From the NCBI RefSeq assembly GCF_005405445.1, contig NZ_BJEB01000006.1, forward strand, positions 1-48,484: DNA of 48,484 nt. Reading direction: 5' to 3'. Below are positions 17,201 to 25,818 of this stretch, piece by piece. Below the pieces are notes generated by a model. The model did no database searches and was not told where the DNA came from. It saw only the letters and a list, made by a program, of their open reading frames with translations. Positions within the stretch are counted from its first letter, which is position 1; each line of letters begins with the position of its first letter. The DNA is from Paucilactobacillus nenjiangensis (GTDB lineage: Bacteria > Bacillota > Bacilli > Lactobacillales > Lactobacillaceae). Made by a program: the position numbers and the translations under genes.

Positions 17201-19084
17201 ATGCAGACTTTTAGAGCAGATGATTTAACCAGTACGTATGGTGAGAAAACATTATTTGAAAAAATATCATTTTTAATCAATGAAAATGATCGAATTGGAC
17301 TCATTGGAACAAATGGATCAGGTAAAACGTCATTATTGAACGTTATCAGTGGCCAAGTGGGTGCTGAAGCTGGTCAAATTACGACTCCGAATGATTATTC
17401 AATCGGTTATTTAAAGCAACAACCAGAACTTGATGAGAGCTTAACTATTTTAGATGCCATTTTTTCTGGTGCTCAAAAAGTTTTTGCAACAATCCGTCTG
17501 TATGAAGCAGCTTTGGAGGAATATAGCCAAAATCCTGAAGATGAGGGTGCTGTCGATTGTTTTACACGTGCTCAGGCTCAAATGGATGCTCAAGATGCTT
17601 GGACGGCTGAGAGCGAAGTAAAAACGATTTTAACGCAACTCAAGATTACGAACTTAAATCAAAAAATTTCAACTTTATCTGGTGGTCAAAAAAAGCGGGT
17701 TGGCTTTGCACAAATTTTGATTGAAGCACCTGACTTGTTATTATTGGACGAACCGACCAACCACTTAGATTTAGAATCGATTGTTTGGCTACAGTCATAT
17801 TTGAAATCGTATCGTGGAGCAGTTATTATCGTCACACATGATCGTTATTTTTTGGATGAAGTTGCTAATCAAATTTGGGAACTTTCATTTGGGGCACTTT
17901 ACAAATATTCTGGTAACTATCAAAGTTTTGTGGCTCAAAAAGCAGAGCGGGTTGCTCGTGAAGCCGAACAAGAACATAAGCAGACCCAGTTGTATCAAAA
18001 AGAATTGGCGTGGATGCGCACTGGTGCGAAAGCTCGTTCAACTAAGCAAAAGGGTCGTATCAATCATTTTAATGAGTTACAAGATTCAATTGGTAACGTG
18101 CAAACTGATGAAAATATCGCTATTGATTTGGGACAACAACGATTGGGTAAAGATGTCATTGAAATCACCAATGGCGGTCTTACCCTTGGCAACCATAAAA
18201 TTTTAGACGACTTTAATCTTTTGGTTCAAGCCGGCGACCGAATTGGAATTACCGGAGAAAACGGTACTGGTAAATCAAGCCTGCTTAACGTATTAGCTGG
18301 TAAATTGCCGCTTGATTCAGGGGTGGTTAAAATTGGTGAGACCGTCAAGTTGGGTTATTACACGCAACAAACTGAACCAATTGATGGTGATAAACGAATG
18401 CTCAGTTACTTGAGTGATGTGGCAGAAACCGTAACTGATTCAAACGGGGATTCCGTGAGTTCCACACAATTATTGGAAAGATTCCTATTTCCAAGATTTA
18501 TGCACGGTACATTAATTCGGAAACTCTCCGGTGGAGAAAAGCGACGTTTGTTTTTACTAAAGATTTTAATGTCACAACCCAATGTGTTGCTTCTTGACGA
18601 ACCAACCAATGATTTAGACATTGGAACGTTAACGATTTTGGAAGATTATTTAGATACTTTTGCAGGGACAGTCATCACTGTTTCCCATGATCGTTATTTC
18701 TTAGATAAAGTAGCTGACCGGCTGATGGTCTTTAGTGGACAAGGTCAAATTGATAGCTATAATGGTTTGTATACTGATTACTTGGCCAAACAAAATGAGA
18801 CTGTCGCTGCTCCAGAAAAAGTGAAGCCAGCAACTTCTCAATCTGAAGAAAAGCCAACTGAAAAGAAGAAAAAGTTGACCTATTCTGAACAAAAAGAATG
18901 GGAAACAATTGAAACTGAAATTGAAGAACTTGATGAAAAGCAAACTGACTTGAAACGACTGATGGAAGAAAATGGTGCTGACTATTCGAAACTATCAGAA
19001 TATCAAGAAGAATTAACTAAAGTTTCGAAACTAGCTGATGAAAAGATGGCTCGTTGGGAATACTTAAGTGAATATGCCGAGTAA
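17201..19084 (+). CDS. ABC-F family ATPase (YfmR/Uup-like)
   Basis: A 627-residue soluble protein with two ABC ATPase domains and no membrane segment. Walker A motifs are GTNGSGKT (36-43) and GENGTGKS in the second half; signatures are LSGGQKKR and LSGGEKRR; Walker B motifs end DEPTNHLD and DEPTNDLD. A C-terminal charged coiled coil (about 540-627) marks the Uup/YfmR branch, which acts on ribosomes stalled or mis-set during translation, rather than transport. No antibiotic-resistance ABC-F subtype is evident. It is in the cca operon and 20 nt ahead of thyA. Confidence 0.9.
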   Translation: MQTFRADDLTSTYGEKTLFEKISFLINENDRIGLIGTNGSGKTSLLNVISGQVGAEAGQITTPNDYSIGYLKQQPELDESLTILDAIFSGAQKVFATIRLYEAALEEYSQNPEDEGAVDCFTRAQAQMDAQDAWTAESEVKTILTQLKITNLNQKISTLSGGQKKRVGFAQILIEAPDLLLLDEPTNHLDLESIVWLQSYLKSYRGAVIIVTHDRYFLDEVANQIWELSFGALYKYSGNYQSFVAQKAERVAREAEQEHKQTQLYQKELAWMRTGAKARSTKQKGRINHFNELQDSIGNVQTDENIAIDLGQQRLGKDVIEITNGGLTLGNHKILDDFNLLVQAGDRIGITGENGTGKSSLLNVLAGKLPLDSGVVKIGETVKLGYYTQQTEPIDGDKRMLSYLSDVAETVTDSNGDSVSSTQLLERFLFPRFMHGTLIRKLSGGEKRRLFLLKILMSQPNVLLLDEPTNDLDIGTLTILEDYLDTFAGTVITVSHDRYFLDKVADRLMVFSGQGQIDSYNGLYTDYLAKQNETVAAPEKVKPATSQSEEKPTEKKKKLTYSEQKEWETIETEIEELDEKQTDLKRLMEENGADYSKLSEYQEELTKVSKLADEKMARWEYLSEYAE

Positions 19085-19104
19085 GGTAATAGGGGGAAAC
19101 TTTG

Positions 19105-20067
19105 ATGACCACGACAACTGGTGAAGAACAATATCTGCAATTAGCAAAAGACGTTTTAGATCATGGCAACAAGAAGACTGACCGTACTGGTACCGGAACC
19201 CATTCATTATTTGGATACCAAATGCGTTTTGATTTATCACAAGGTTTTCCATTGTTAACGACGAAGAAAGTTCCCTTTGGATTAATCAAAAGTGAATTAC
19301 TTTGGTTTTTGCGTGGCGACACTAACATTCGTTTCTTGTTAGAACATAAAAATCACATTTGGGACGAATGGGCCTTTGAAAAGTGGGTTAATAGTGATGA
19401 ATACGATGGTCCTGACATGACTGATTTTGGTTTGCGTGCTGAAGAAGATGCAGAGTTTAAGGCAGTTTATTTAGATCAAAAAAAGCAATTTTGTAATCGT
19501 ATTTTAGAAGATGATCAATTCTCACAAAAATATGGAGATTTAGGACTGGTCTATGGTAGCCAATGGCGTGATTGGAAGAAGAGTAATGGCGATTCTATTG
19601 ATCAGATTCAAAATGTGGTTGATCAAATCAAAAATACTCCAGATTCTCGCCGGATGATTGTGACAGCTTGGAATCCAGAGGATGTACCAACTGTTGCGCT
19701 ACCACCATGTCACACGATGTTTCAATTTTATGTTGCTGATGGAAAATTGAGTTGTCAATTATATCAACGTAGTGGTGATATCTTCCTTGGTGTGCCATTT
19801 AATATTGCTAGCTACGCATTATTAACGCATTTGATTGCTAAACAATGTGGAATTGAAGTGGGCGAATTCGTTCATACATTAGGTGATGCCCATATTTATA
19901 ACAACCATATTGATCAAATCGAAACACAATTAGCTAGAACTCCTAAAAATGCACCAACATTGATTTTACCGGATGAAATTGGTCCTTTAGACCAACTTGA
20001 TATTGATGATATTAAGTTAGAAGGATACAATCCTGAACCAGCTATCAAAGCTCCGGTTGCAGTTTAA
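19105..20067 (+). CDS. thyA: Thymidylate synthase
   Basis: A 320-residue enzyme that methylates dUMP to dTMP using methylene-tetrahydrofolate, producing dihydrofolate. The catalytic C202 is in [12 protein letters not shown]; folate and dUMP sites include [10 protein letters not shown] and [20 protein letters not shown]. The insertion at about residues 90-145 is the extra small-domain loop known from the L. casei enzyme, fitting a lactic acid bacterium. I chose ATG 19105, 8 nt after AGGGGG; a TTG one codon upstream is unlikely. It forms a natural pair with folA downstream, which recycles the dihydrofolate. Confidence 0.97.
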   Translation: MTTTTGEEQYLQLAKDVLDHGNKKTDRTGTGTHSLFGYQMRFDLSQGFPLLTTKKVPFGLIKSELLWFLRGDTNIRFLLEHKNHIWDEWAFEKWVNSDEYDGPDMTDFGLRAEEDAEFKAVYLDQKKQFCNRILEDDQFSQKYGDLGLVYGSQWRDWKKSNGDSIDQIQNVVDQIKNTPDSRRMIVTAWNPEDVPTVALPPCHTMFQFYVADGKLSCQLYQRSGDIFLGVPFNIASYALLTHLIAKQCGIEVGEFVHTLGDAHIYNNHIDQIETQLARTPKNAPTLILPDEIGPLDQLDIDDIKLEGYNPEPAIKAPVAV

Positions 20068-20134
20068 CAAAACAACAATAAGGTAGTCGACAATCAATTT
20101 GTGGCTATTTTTTTTAAAATAATGGAGGTTCAAT

Positions 20135-20617
20135 ATGATTAGTTTTATTTGGGCGGAAGATTTGGATGGTTACATTGGAAAAAATAATACGATGCCATGG
20201 CATTTACCAGCAGATTTAAAGCATTTTAAAGCCTTAACGGTCGAAAAAACGATTGTCATGGGAACAAACACCTACTTATCACTGGGCAAGCCATTGCCAA
20301 ATCGCCGTAATATCGTAGTTTCTCATTCTTTAGAAAAACAAGCAGGTATTGAAATTGTTCGCAGTATTGAAGAGTTGGCGGACAAACTTGAAGATGTCGA
20401 TGGAGAAATTGTGATTATTGGTGGCGCCAAAATATTTGCGGAGACGTTACCGCTAGTTAATCGCTTATATCGAACTGTCATTAAGGACCATTTTAATGGC
20501 GATACAAAAATAATCGCCATCGATTATAATCAATGGCGATTAATTCAGAGTGAATCTTTTGAACCTGATGAAAAAAATAAGTACTCTTATGACTTTGAAA
20601 CTTGGGAAAAACTTTAA
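20135..20617 (+). CDS. folA: Dihydrofolate reductase
   Basis: A 160-residue enzyme reducing dihydrofolate to tetrahydrofolate with NADPH, and the target of trimethoprim. Visible features are MPWHLPADLKHFK with the substrate-binding acid D27, the NADPH-binding segment TIVMGTNTYLSLGKPLPNRRNIVVS and the strand IVIIGGAKIFAE. TGGAGGTT precedes the ATG. It lies 67 nt after thyA and its stop codon overlaps the stop of the convergent hemolysin III gene, leaving no room for a separate terminator. Confidence 0.96.
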   Translation: MISFIWAEDLDGYIGKNNTMPWHLPADLKHFKALTVEKTIVMGTNTYLSLGKPLPNRRNIVVSHSLEKQAGIEIVRSIEELADKLEDVDGEIVIIGGAKIFAETLPLVNRLYRTVIKDHFNGDTKIIAIDYNQWRLIQSESFEPDEKNKYSYDFETWEKL

Positions 20618-21249
20618 ACGTAAAATAAGATTGAAAAGTACATGGTTGCTGACCCTCCAAGTACGAAGAAGTGCCAGATTAAATGCGAATACGCATTTGG
20701 TTTCAAATAAACTAACGCACCAAGTGTATATAAGACACCACCAGCAAGTAACAAGTAAAATCCAACTGGTGATAATGAGTCCCAGAGTGGTTTGAAGGCA
20801 AACACACACATCCAACCCATCACGATGTAGATGACGGTTGAAATTACGCTGGCCTTATTTAACCAAATACTTTTATAAACGACACCGGCAATCGCCATTG
20901 CCCAGATAATGCCAAACAATGTCCAACCAGCCCAGCCACCAATTGTTACCAGACAATAAGGGGTGTAGGTACCCGCAATTAATAGAAAAATCATTGAATG
21001 ATCGAACACTTGAAACAAGTGATAGGCACGAGTAAAGACCAGTGAATGAAATAGGGTTGACGATAGATAAAATAGAACTAGGATACTGCCGTAGATTGAA
21101 AAGGTTACGATTCTCATTGGGCTACCTGTATGAGCTGCCCGAATGACTAACAATACCAAACCTGCAATGGCTAAAGCTGCGCCAATGCCGTGAGTGACTG
21201 AATTTATCACCTCAATGATGATTGTTTTTTTTGTTTTGGTCGGTTGCAT
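20614..21249 (-). CDS. Hemolysin III family (PAQR/YplQ-like) membrane protein
   Basis: A 211-residue integral membrane protein with about seven hydrophobic helices. The family's conserved polar residues are seen in NSVTHGIGAAL (near 17-27), STLFHSL (about 64-70), DHSMIFLLIAGTYTPYCL (about 83-100) and HLIWHFFVLGG near the end; in PAQR proteins such residues form a putative metal site. The true function of bacterial members (lipid hydrolase or homeostasis) is unsettled and haemolytic activity should not be assumed. TGGAGGG precedes the ATG. It shares its stop region with folA on the opposite strand. Confidence 0.88.
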   Translation of the reverse strand: MQPTKTKKTIIIEVINSVTHGIGAALAIAGLVLLVIRAAHTGSPMRIVTFSIYGSILVLFYLSSTLFHSLVFTRAYHLFQVFDHSMIFLLIAGTYTPYCLVTIGGWAGWTLFGIIWAMAIAGVVYKSIWLNKASVISTVIYIVMGWMCVFAFKPLWDSLSPVGFYLLLAGGVLYTLGALVYLKPNAYSHLIWHFFVLGGSATMYFSILFYV

Positions 21250-21299
21250 AATTTTCCCTCCAGAAAATAGTTAATTGAAATGAAATCAGTTGTGAATTC

Positions 21300-21370
21300 T
21301 GCTATAATTTACGGTGTTGAATAAATATTTACAAATAAAGTTGCACAAACTAGCTTATCTGGTTTATCAT
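21300..21370 (+). promoter_or_regulatory. Candidate promoters of degV
   Basis: An extended -10 element TGCTATAAT is at 21300-21308. A second candidate has TTGCAC (21341-21346) and TATCAT (21365-21370) 18 bp apart. Both point to degV. Confidence 0.5.
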
Positions 21371-21421
21371 ACTAGATGAACTATAACACATAATACATCT
21401 GTAAGAAAGAGTGGTCAAGTC

Positions 21422-22264
21422 ATGTCTAAAATTAAAATCGTCACTGACTCATCTGCCGGTTTAACTGAGGATGAAATAAAAAAATATGATATTACGATTG
21501 TACCTTTATCTGTAATGATTGACGGAACAATTTATGTGGAGCGTGAAACAATTTCCGCAGAAGAATTTCCAGATATGATGAGTGCTGCTAAATCGTTACC
21601 AAAAACTTCACAACCTCCAATTGGTAAATTTGTGGACGTCTTTGATCGTTTAGGTCAAGATGGAAGTGAAGTGCTTTGTATCAATATGATGGAATCAATC
21701 AGTGGGACTGTACATGCGGCTGAACAAGCTGCTGCCATGAGTTCAACAAAAGTGACAGTAATTGACAGTCAAGAAACAGACCGTGGTTTAGCCTTCCAAA
21801 TTATTGAAGCAGCTGAATTAATTGAAAAGGGCGCTGAAGTGCCTGAAATTCTCACAAAACTAGAACACGTGCGTGATAACAGCAAAATCTATCTTGCCAT
21901 CATGAACTTAAATAATTTAGTTGCTGGTGGACGGATTAGCCGTTTTTCAGGTGCCTTATCAAACTTGTTAAATATCAAGTTAATGCTTGAAGTTGCCAAG
22001 GGACAAATTGAAATTCGTCTGAAAGGACGAGGCATGAAACCAATCAATAAGTTTTTAGATGATGTTTATCAACAAATGGCATCAGGTAAGAAAATTAAAG
22101 GTATTGGGATTTCTCATGTTCGCGGTGGAGCCGAAGTCGATAAGATGAAAGCTAAGTTGTCAGAATTGTTCCCTGATATTGAAATCGTTGAAAGAACAAC
22201 GGTTCCAATTATTGCAACACATACCGGTATGGGAGCATACTGTTTGTTGTATTATACTGAATAA
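21422..22264 (+). CDS. DegV family fatty-acid-binding protein
   Basis: A 280-residue DegV/EDD-fold protein. Its N-terminal KIVTDSSAGLTEDEIKKYDI and the middle MMESISGTVHAAEQAA, VIDSQETDRGLA and LNNLVAGGRISRFSGAL are family signatures. Members bind a fatty acid and, in Gram-positives, act as FakB subunits that present fatty acid to the kinase FakA. Whether this copy serves FakA is not shown; fakA is not in the window. It is a separate unit, with promoters upstream and a terminator at 22277-22310. Confidence 0.92.
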   Translation: MSKIKIVTDSSAGLTEDEIKKYDITIVPLSVMIDGTIYVERETISAEEFPDMMSAAKSLPKTSQPPIGKFVDVFDRLGQDGSEVLCINMMESISGTVHAAEQAAAMSSTKVTVIDSQETDRGLAFQIIEAAELIEKGAEVPEILTKLEHVRDNSKIYLAIMNLNNLVAGGRISRFSGALSNLLNIKLMLEVAKGQIEIRLKGRGMKPINKFLDDVYQQMASGKKIKGIGISHVRGGAEVDKMKAKLSELFPDIEIVERTTVPIIATHTGMGAYCLLYYTE

Positions 22265-22276
22265 GTTAAGATTGTG

Positions 22277-22310
22277 AGGCTGGCACAAACCTAGGTTTGT
22301 TCAGCCTTTT
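22277..22310 (+). terminator. Terminator after degV
   Basis: AGGCTG (22277-22282) with CAGCCT (22302-22307) and ACAAACC (22285-22291) with GGTTTGT (22294-22300) form one stem with a small internal loop, followed by TTTT. Confidence 0.82.
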
Positions 22311-22352
22311 ATTGATTATTTATGAAATAGGAAGAAAAAAGGGGGAAGAATA

Positions 22353-23279
22353 GTGAAAAAGCGTGGCTGGATTGTATCGATTCTAGTTATTTTGGTTTTA
22401 GCAATTGGCGGAATTGCATACATGCAAATCACAAAACATGACTCGAATACCCCGGTAACTCAGCAAACTAAGGCTGATTCTAAACAAACGAAAAGTTCCA
22501 TTAATTTGGTAGCGTTAGGTGATTCCTTGACCCAAGGAGTTGGTGATCAGTCTAAAAATGGTGGTTATGTTGGCATTATCAAGGATAAACTCGCTTCGAC
22601 TTATGATATTAAGGTACATACCAGTAACTATGGCGTTTCAGGAGACCGGTCAGATCAAATTCTGACACGGTTGGACAAAAGTACAAAATTTCAAAATAAC
22701 CTCAAGTCCGCGGACGTCATCGTGATGACTGTTGGTGGTAACGATTTATTGCAGCTATTACAAAAAGTTGCATTTGCCAGTTCAACTTCTGAGATCACTT
22801 CAAGTTTGAATTCAGGCTCAAAGACTTATGATAAAAAATTGAATCAGTTATTAACTCAAGTACGTAAATATAATACGGATGCTCCAATATTCCTATTTAG
22901 TATTTATAATCCATTCTATGTATACTTTGCTCATGTTGATTCTTTGACGGATTCGGTTCATGAGTGGAACGACACCAGCAAAGAGACACTTTCAAAATAT
23001 GGACCAGCATACTTTGTAGATGTTGATGACCTGATGTCACACGGGCAGTATACAACTAAGGCGGAACAAGCTAAACTTGCTAAGGAAGACGCTGCGACTA
23101 ATAGCCAAAATAAACTGACGCAAAAAGTAACTTCAAAAATCATGTCAGAAAGCGATAAAAACCTGAACAAATATATTTCGACAGATGACAATTTCCATCC
23201 AAATCATCTAGGATATGAAAAAATGAGTGATAAACTATTAAGTGTAATGAAAACCAATAATAGTTGGTTGAATAAGTAG
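22353..23279 (+). CDS. SGNH/GDSL-type hydrolase, membrane anchored
   Basis: A 308-residue lipase/esterase-like protein. An N-terminal hydrophobic helix (about 6-25) is a signal anchor, so the catalytic domain is outside. Block I ALGDSLTQGVGD carries nucleophile S58; block III GGNDLL and block V D279-x-x-H282 (DNFHPNH) complete the triad. It resembles YpmR-type proteins that sit next to YpmS in bacilli and lactobacilli, which is the case here. The substrate is unknown. Start is GTG 22353 after GGGGGAAG. It is followed 11 nt later by the YpmS-like gene. Confidence 0.92.
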   Translation: MKKRGWIVSILVILVLAIGGIAYMQITKHDSNTPVTQQTKADSKQTKSSINLVALGDSLTQGVGDQSKNGGYVGIIKDKLASTYDIKVHTSNYGVSGDRSDQILTRLDKSTKFQNNLKSADVIVMTVGGNDLLQLLQKVAFASSTSEITSSLNSGSKTYDKKLNQLLTQVRKYNTDAPIFLFSIYNPFYVYFAHVDSLTDSVHEWNDTSKETLSKYGPAYFVDVDDLMSHGQYTTKAEQAKLAKEDAATNSQNKLTQKVTSKIMSESDKNLNKYISTDDNFHPNHLGYEKMSDKLLSVMKTNNSWLNK

Positions 23280-23290
23280 ATGGGAGCACC

Positions 23291-23899
23291 ATGGCAGACT
23301 CGAGAAAGAATCAGAATTTAAAAAAACGTGAACGCAATATGTGGAAGTGGGCATTTGGCTGTGTCACGTCACTAATTGTCATTTTAATTGTGTTCGTGAT
23401 GTATCAAGTTACCGCCCCAGTAGAGAATGCGAACGAATCTAGTGCATTGGCGACAAACGAAACGACCTTTGAAGTTAAATTGAATTCCACTCAGGTTAAT
23501 GCGTTGGCGGATAACTATTTAACAAGACTGCAAGACAAACAACATTATAACTTTGTTGTTGGTGAAAAATATGCCACCGTTTCGGGTAGCAGTAAGTTTT
23601 TAGGTGCCAAAGTCGCCTTTGCGGTTAATTTTGTGCCAATTCGTCAAAAAAATGGAAATGTCTTGCTGAAAGCTAAGGGTATGTCTGTTGGACGCCTAAA
23701 TTTGCCAGTTACGTACGTTTTAGGGTACATTAATAAGCATAATAAATTACCAGAGTGGGTAACGATTAATCAGCGTAAAAAGACGGTTTTATTGGATATA
23801 AACAAATATAGTAAAAAACAGTCGGTGCATTATGCTGCTAAAAAGATAGATTTACCTAATAAAGAATTTATTTTTACGATAACCATCCCCAAACAATAG
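23291..23899 (+). CDS. YpmS family membrane-anchored protein (DUF2140)
   Basis: A 202-residue protein with one transmembrane helix (about 17-40) preceded by a basic segment and followed by an extracellular domain (about 55-202) rich in beta strands, including LGAKVAFAVNFVPI. It matches the YpmS/DUF2140 family by size, architecture and its place between an SGNH hydrolase and a YozE gene. No function is established for this family; an envelope role is inferred from location. GGGAGC precedes the ATG. It is part of the hydrolase-YpmS-YozE-RbgA run. Confidence 0.85.
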   Translation: MADSRKNQNLKKRERNMWKWAFGCVTSLIVILIVFVMYQVTAPVENANESSALATNETTFEVKLNSTQVNALADNYLTRLQDKQHYNFVVGEKYATVSGSSKFLGAKVAFAVNFVPIRQKNGNVLLKAKGMSVGRLNLPVTYVLGYINKHNKLPEWVTINQRKKTVLLDINKYSKKQSVHYAAKKIDLPNKEFIFTITIPKQ

Positions 23900-23908
23900 G
23901 AGAATCAA

Positions 23909-24130
23909 ATGCGACTAAGTTTCTATCAGTTTTTAATGACACAACGCAATCCAGATGGTGCAGATGAGGTTGAACAGTTCGCCAATAATGCATTTTTTGA
24001 TACTTTGTTTCCCAAACAGTCTCAGGATTTTGATGAAGTGTCACATTACCTGGAAGACAATGCACGCTATTTACCATCAATGACCATCTTTGATGAAGCG
24101 TGGAAATTATATTTAGAGAAAATGAATTAG
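23909..24130 (+). CDS. YozE family small protein
   Basis: A 73-residue protein beginning [17 protein letters not shown], the YozE family signature, with a second half ([30 protein letters not shown]) that fits the family's small helical SAM-like fold. The function is unknown. AGGAGAA is 6-7 nt before the ATG. It lies 9 nt after the YpmS-like gene and 9 nt before rbgA, so it is certainly in the same transcript. Confidence 0.88.
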   Translation: MRLSFYQFLMTQRNPDGADEVEQFANNAFFDTLFPKQSQDFDEVSHYLEDNARYLPSMTIFDEAWKLYLEKMN

Positions 24131-24139
24131 GAGAATAAT

Positions 24140-25024
24140 ATGCGTGTTATACAATGGTTCCCAGGACACATGGCAAAAGCCTTGCGTCAAATTCGAGAAC
24201 AAATGCCGTTGGTTGATATTGTGTTTGAATTAATTGATGCCAGAGTGCCATATTCATCGCAAAATCCAGAAGTTAAAAAAGCGATGGGGGATAAGCCTCA
24301 TTTGTTAATCATGACTAAACTAGATTTGGCTGATCCGAAAGTAATTGCAGATTGGATTAAGTATTTTGAAGCAGAGGGTCAACCGGTGCTAGCTTTAGAT
24401 TCTCGCGAACACAACGTGGCTAAAATTGTCACCCGCAAAAGCCAGGAAGTGTTGCGTGATAAATTAGCACTTCAAAAGCAAAAAGGTATGCAAGATAAAG
24501 CCATTCGCGCCATGTGTGTTGGGGTCCCTAACGTTGGTAAATCGACGTTGCTCAATCATTTAGTTCAAAAAAATGTGGCTAGTACAGGTAATCGGCCAGG
24601 GGTCACAACTGGTCAGCAATGGTTACGGTCGACCGATGAGCTGGAACTCTTAGATACCCCAGGAGTGCTGTGGCCTAAGTTCCAGACACAACTGATTGGT
24701 AAAAAAATGGCCTTATCCGGTGCAATCAAGGATACACTTTATGCCAAGGATGACATTGGATTATATGCTATTGAGCATTTACGGAAGACTAATCCAGATG
24801 CATTAGTAGAACGTTATCACTTGAATGATTCAGATGTTGATGAATCAGTGTCAGATGCTGACGTGTTATTAACGATTACAAGCAAGCTCGGATTTAAAGA
24901 CGATTATGATCGTGCTAGTGAACGAATTATTTTTGATTTACGTAAAGGTAAATTAGGACGATTCACTCTAGAAACTCCGGCTGAAATTAAAGAGGAAATT
25001 AATCAAATTGACGCTGACAATTAG
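24140..25024 (+). CDS. rbgA: Ribosome biogenesis GTPase RbgA (YlqF)
   Basis: A 294-residue circularly permuted GTPase that matures the 50S subunit. The motif order is permuted: G4 TKLDLADP comes first (about 55-62), then the P-loop GVPNVGKST (128-136) and G3 DTPGVLWP. The N-terminal IQWFPGHMAKALRQI is the family hallmark. The C-terminal helical domain (about 185-294) contacts RNA. The ATG follows AGGAGAA. It overlaps rnhB by 17 nt, the usual rbgA-rnhB pairing in Firmicutes. Confidence 0.96.
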   Translation: MRVIQWFPGHMAKALRQIREQMPLVDIVFELIDARVPYSSQNPEVKKAMGDKPHLLIMTKLDLADPKVIADWIKYFEAEGQPVLALDSREHNVAKIVTRKSQEVLRDKLALQKQKGMQDKAIRAMCVGVPNVGKSTLLNHLVQKNVASTGNRPGVTTGQQWLRSTDELELLDTPGVLWPKFQTQLIGKKMALSGAIKDTLYAKDDIGLYAIEHLRKTNPDALVERYHLNDSDVDESVSDADVLLTITSKLGFKDDYDRASERIIFDLRKGKLGRFTLETPAEIKEEINQIDADN

Positions 25025-25772
25025 TGAAGTTAAAACACAATTGAAGTCACTTAATCATTTAGATGATCCATTAGTGGCAGAGCTCAGAACTGATACACGT
25101 AAGGGCGTTCAAAGTGCATTAGTGGCGTTTGAAAAACGAATTCAAAAACAAATTATCGCCAAGGAAGCATTCGAAAAACGATTTAAGTATGAAAAATCAT
25201 TTTGGTCGACAGGGAATCAATATGTTGCCGGCATGGATGAAGTGGGTCGTGGCCCTTTAGCGGGACCGGTAGTGACTGCTGCAGTTATTTTAGATGAAAG
25301 TTTTGATTTAATCGGTGTAACTGACTCGAAACTACTGACGGCGAATGAGCGAGAACATTTGTATTTGAAAATTATTGAGGAAGCCATTGAAGTCAATATC
25401 TGCGTCAAAGATCGTGATTTCATTGATCAACACAATATTTACCATGCTACTCAATTAGCGATGATTGAAACTATTCAAGGACTTCAGCATCAACCAACAC
25501 AAATTATTGTCGATGCCGTTCCGCTAGATTTGAATATTCCTCAAACAACACTGATTAAAGGTGATCAAAAAAGTATTAGTGTCGCCGCTGCCAGTATTGT
25601 TGCCAAAGAATATCGTGACCATTTGATGGATACATATGACAAAGTTTATCCAGGTTATGACTTTGCGCATAATAAAGGTTATGGCACGGCTAAACACTTA
25701 GCTGGATTGAAACAACTCGGAATAACGCCTATTCATCGGATGTCATTTTCACCGGTTCCAGAATATAAATAA
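25008..25772 (+). CDS. rnhB: Ribonuclease HII
   Basis: A 254-residue enzyme cutting RNA of RNA-DNA hybrids, including single misincorporated ribonucleotides. The catalytic stretch YVAGMDEVGRGPLAGPVVTAAVIL carries D77 and E78; IVDAVPLDL supplies a further acidic residue, and SVAAASIVAKEYRD is the conserved helix. The N-terminal 70 residues are the extension typical of Bacillus-type RNase HII. The start is TTG 25008, inside rbgA, about 11 nt after GAGGAA; there is no closer ATG that keeps the full N-terminus. Confidence 0.94.
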   Translation: MTLTISEVKTQLKSLNHLDDPLVAELRTDTRKGVQSALVAFEKRIQKQIIAKEAFEKRFKYEKSFWSTGNQYVAGMDEVGRGPLAGPVVTAAVILDESFDLIGVTDSKLLTANEREHLYLKIIEEAIEVNICVKDRDFIDQHNIYHATQLAMIETIQGLQHQPTQIIVDAVPLDLNIPQTTLIKGDQKSISVAAASIVAKEYRDHLMDTYDKVYPGYDFAHNKGYGTAKHLAGLKQLGITPIHRMSFSPVPEYK

Positions 25773-25780
25773 TGTATTTT

Positions 25781-25818
25781 GCCTTCGCATACGTACTTAA
25801 TATGTAGGAGGCTTTTTT
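25781..25818 (+). terminator. Hairpin-polyT element containing the dprA ribosome binding site
   Basis: GCCT (25781-25784) pairs with AGGC (25809-25812), and CATA (25788-25791) with TATG (25801-25804), followed by six T (25813-25818). The 3' arm contains AGGAGG, the only good Shine-Dalgarno site for dprA, whose ATG follows the T-run directly. It could be both a terminator after rnhB and a control element for dprA. Confidence 0.55.

Noticed and set aside
17201-19084. ABC transporter or antibiotic-resistance ABC-F
   Set aside because: No membrane segment and the coiled-coil tail places it in the housekeeping Uup/YfmR-like branch.
20614-21249. Haemolysin toxin
   Set aside because: Family III hemolysin proteins are PAQR-type membrane proteins; the name does not show toxin activity.
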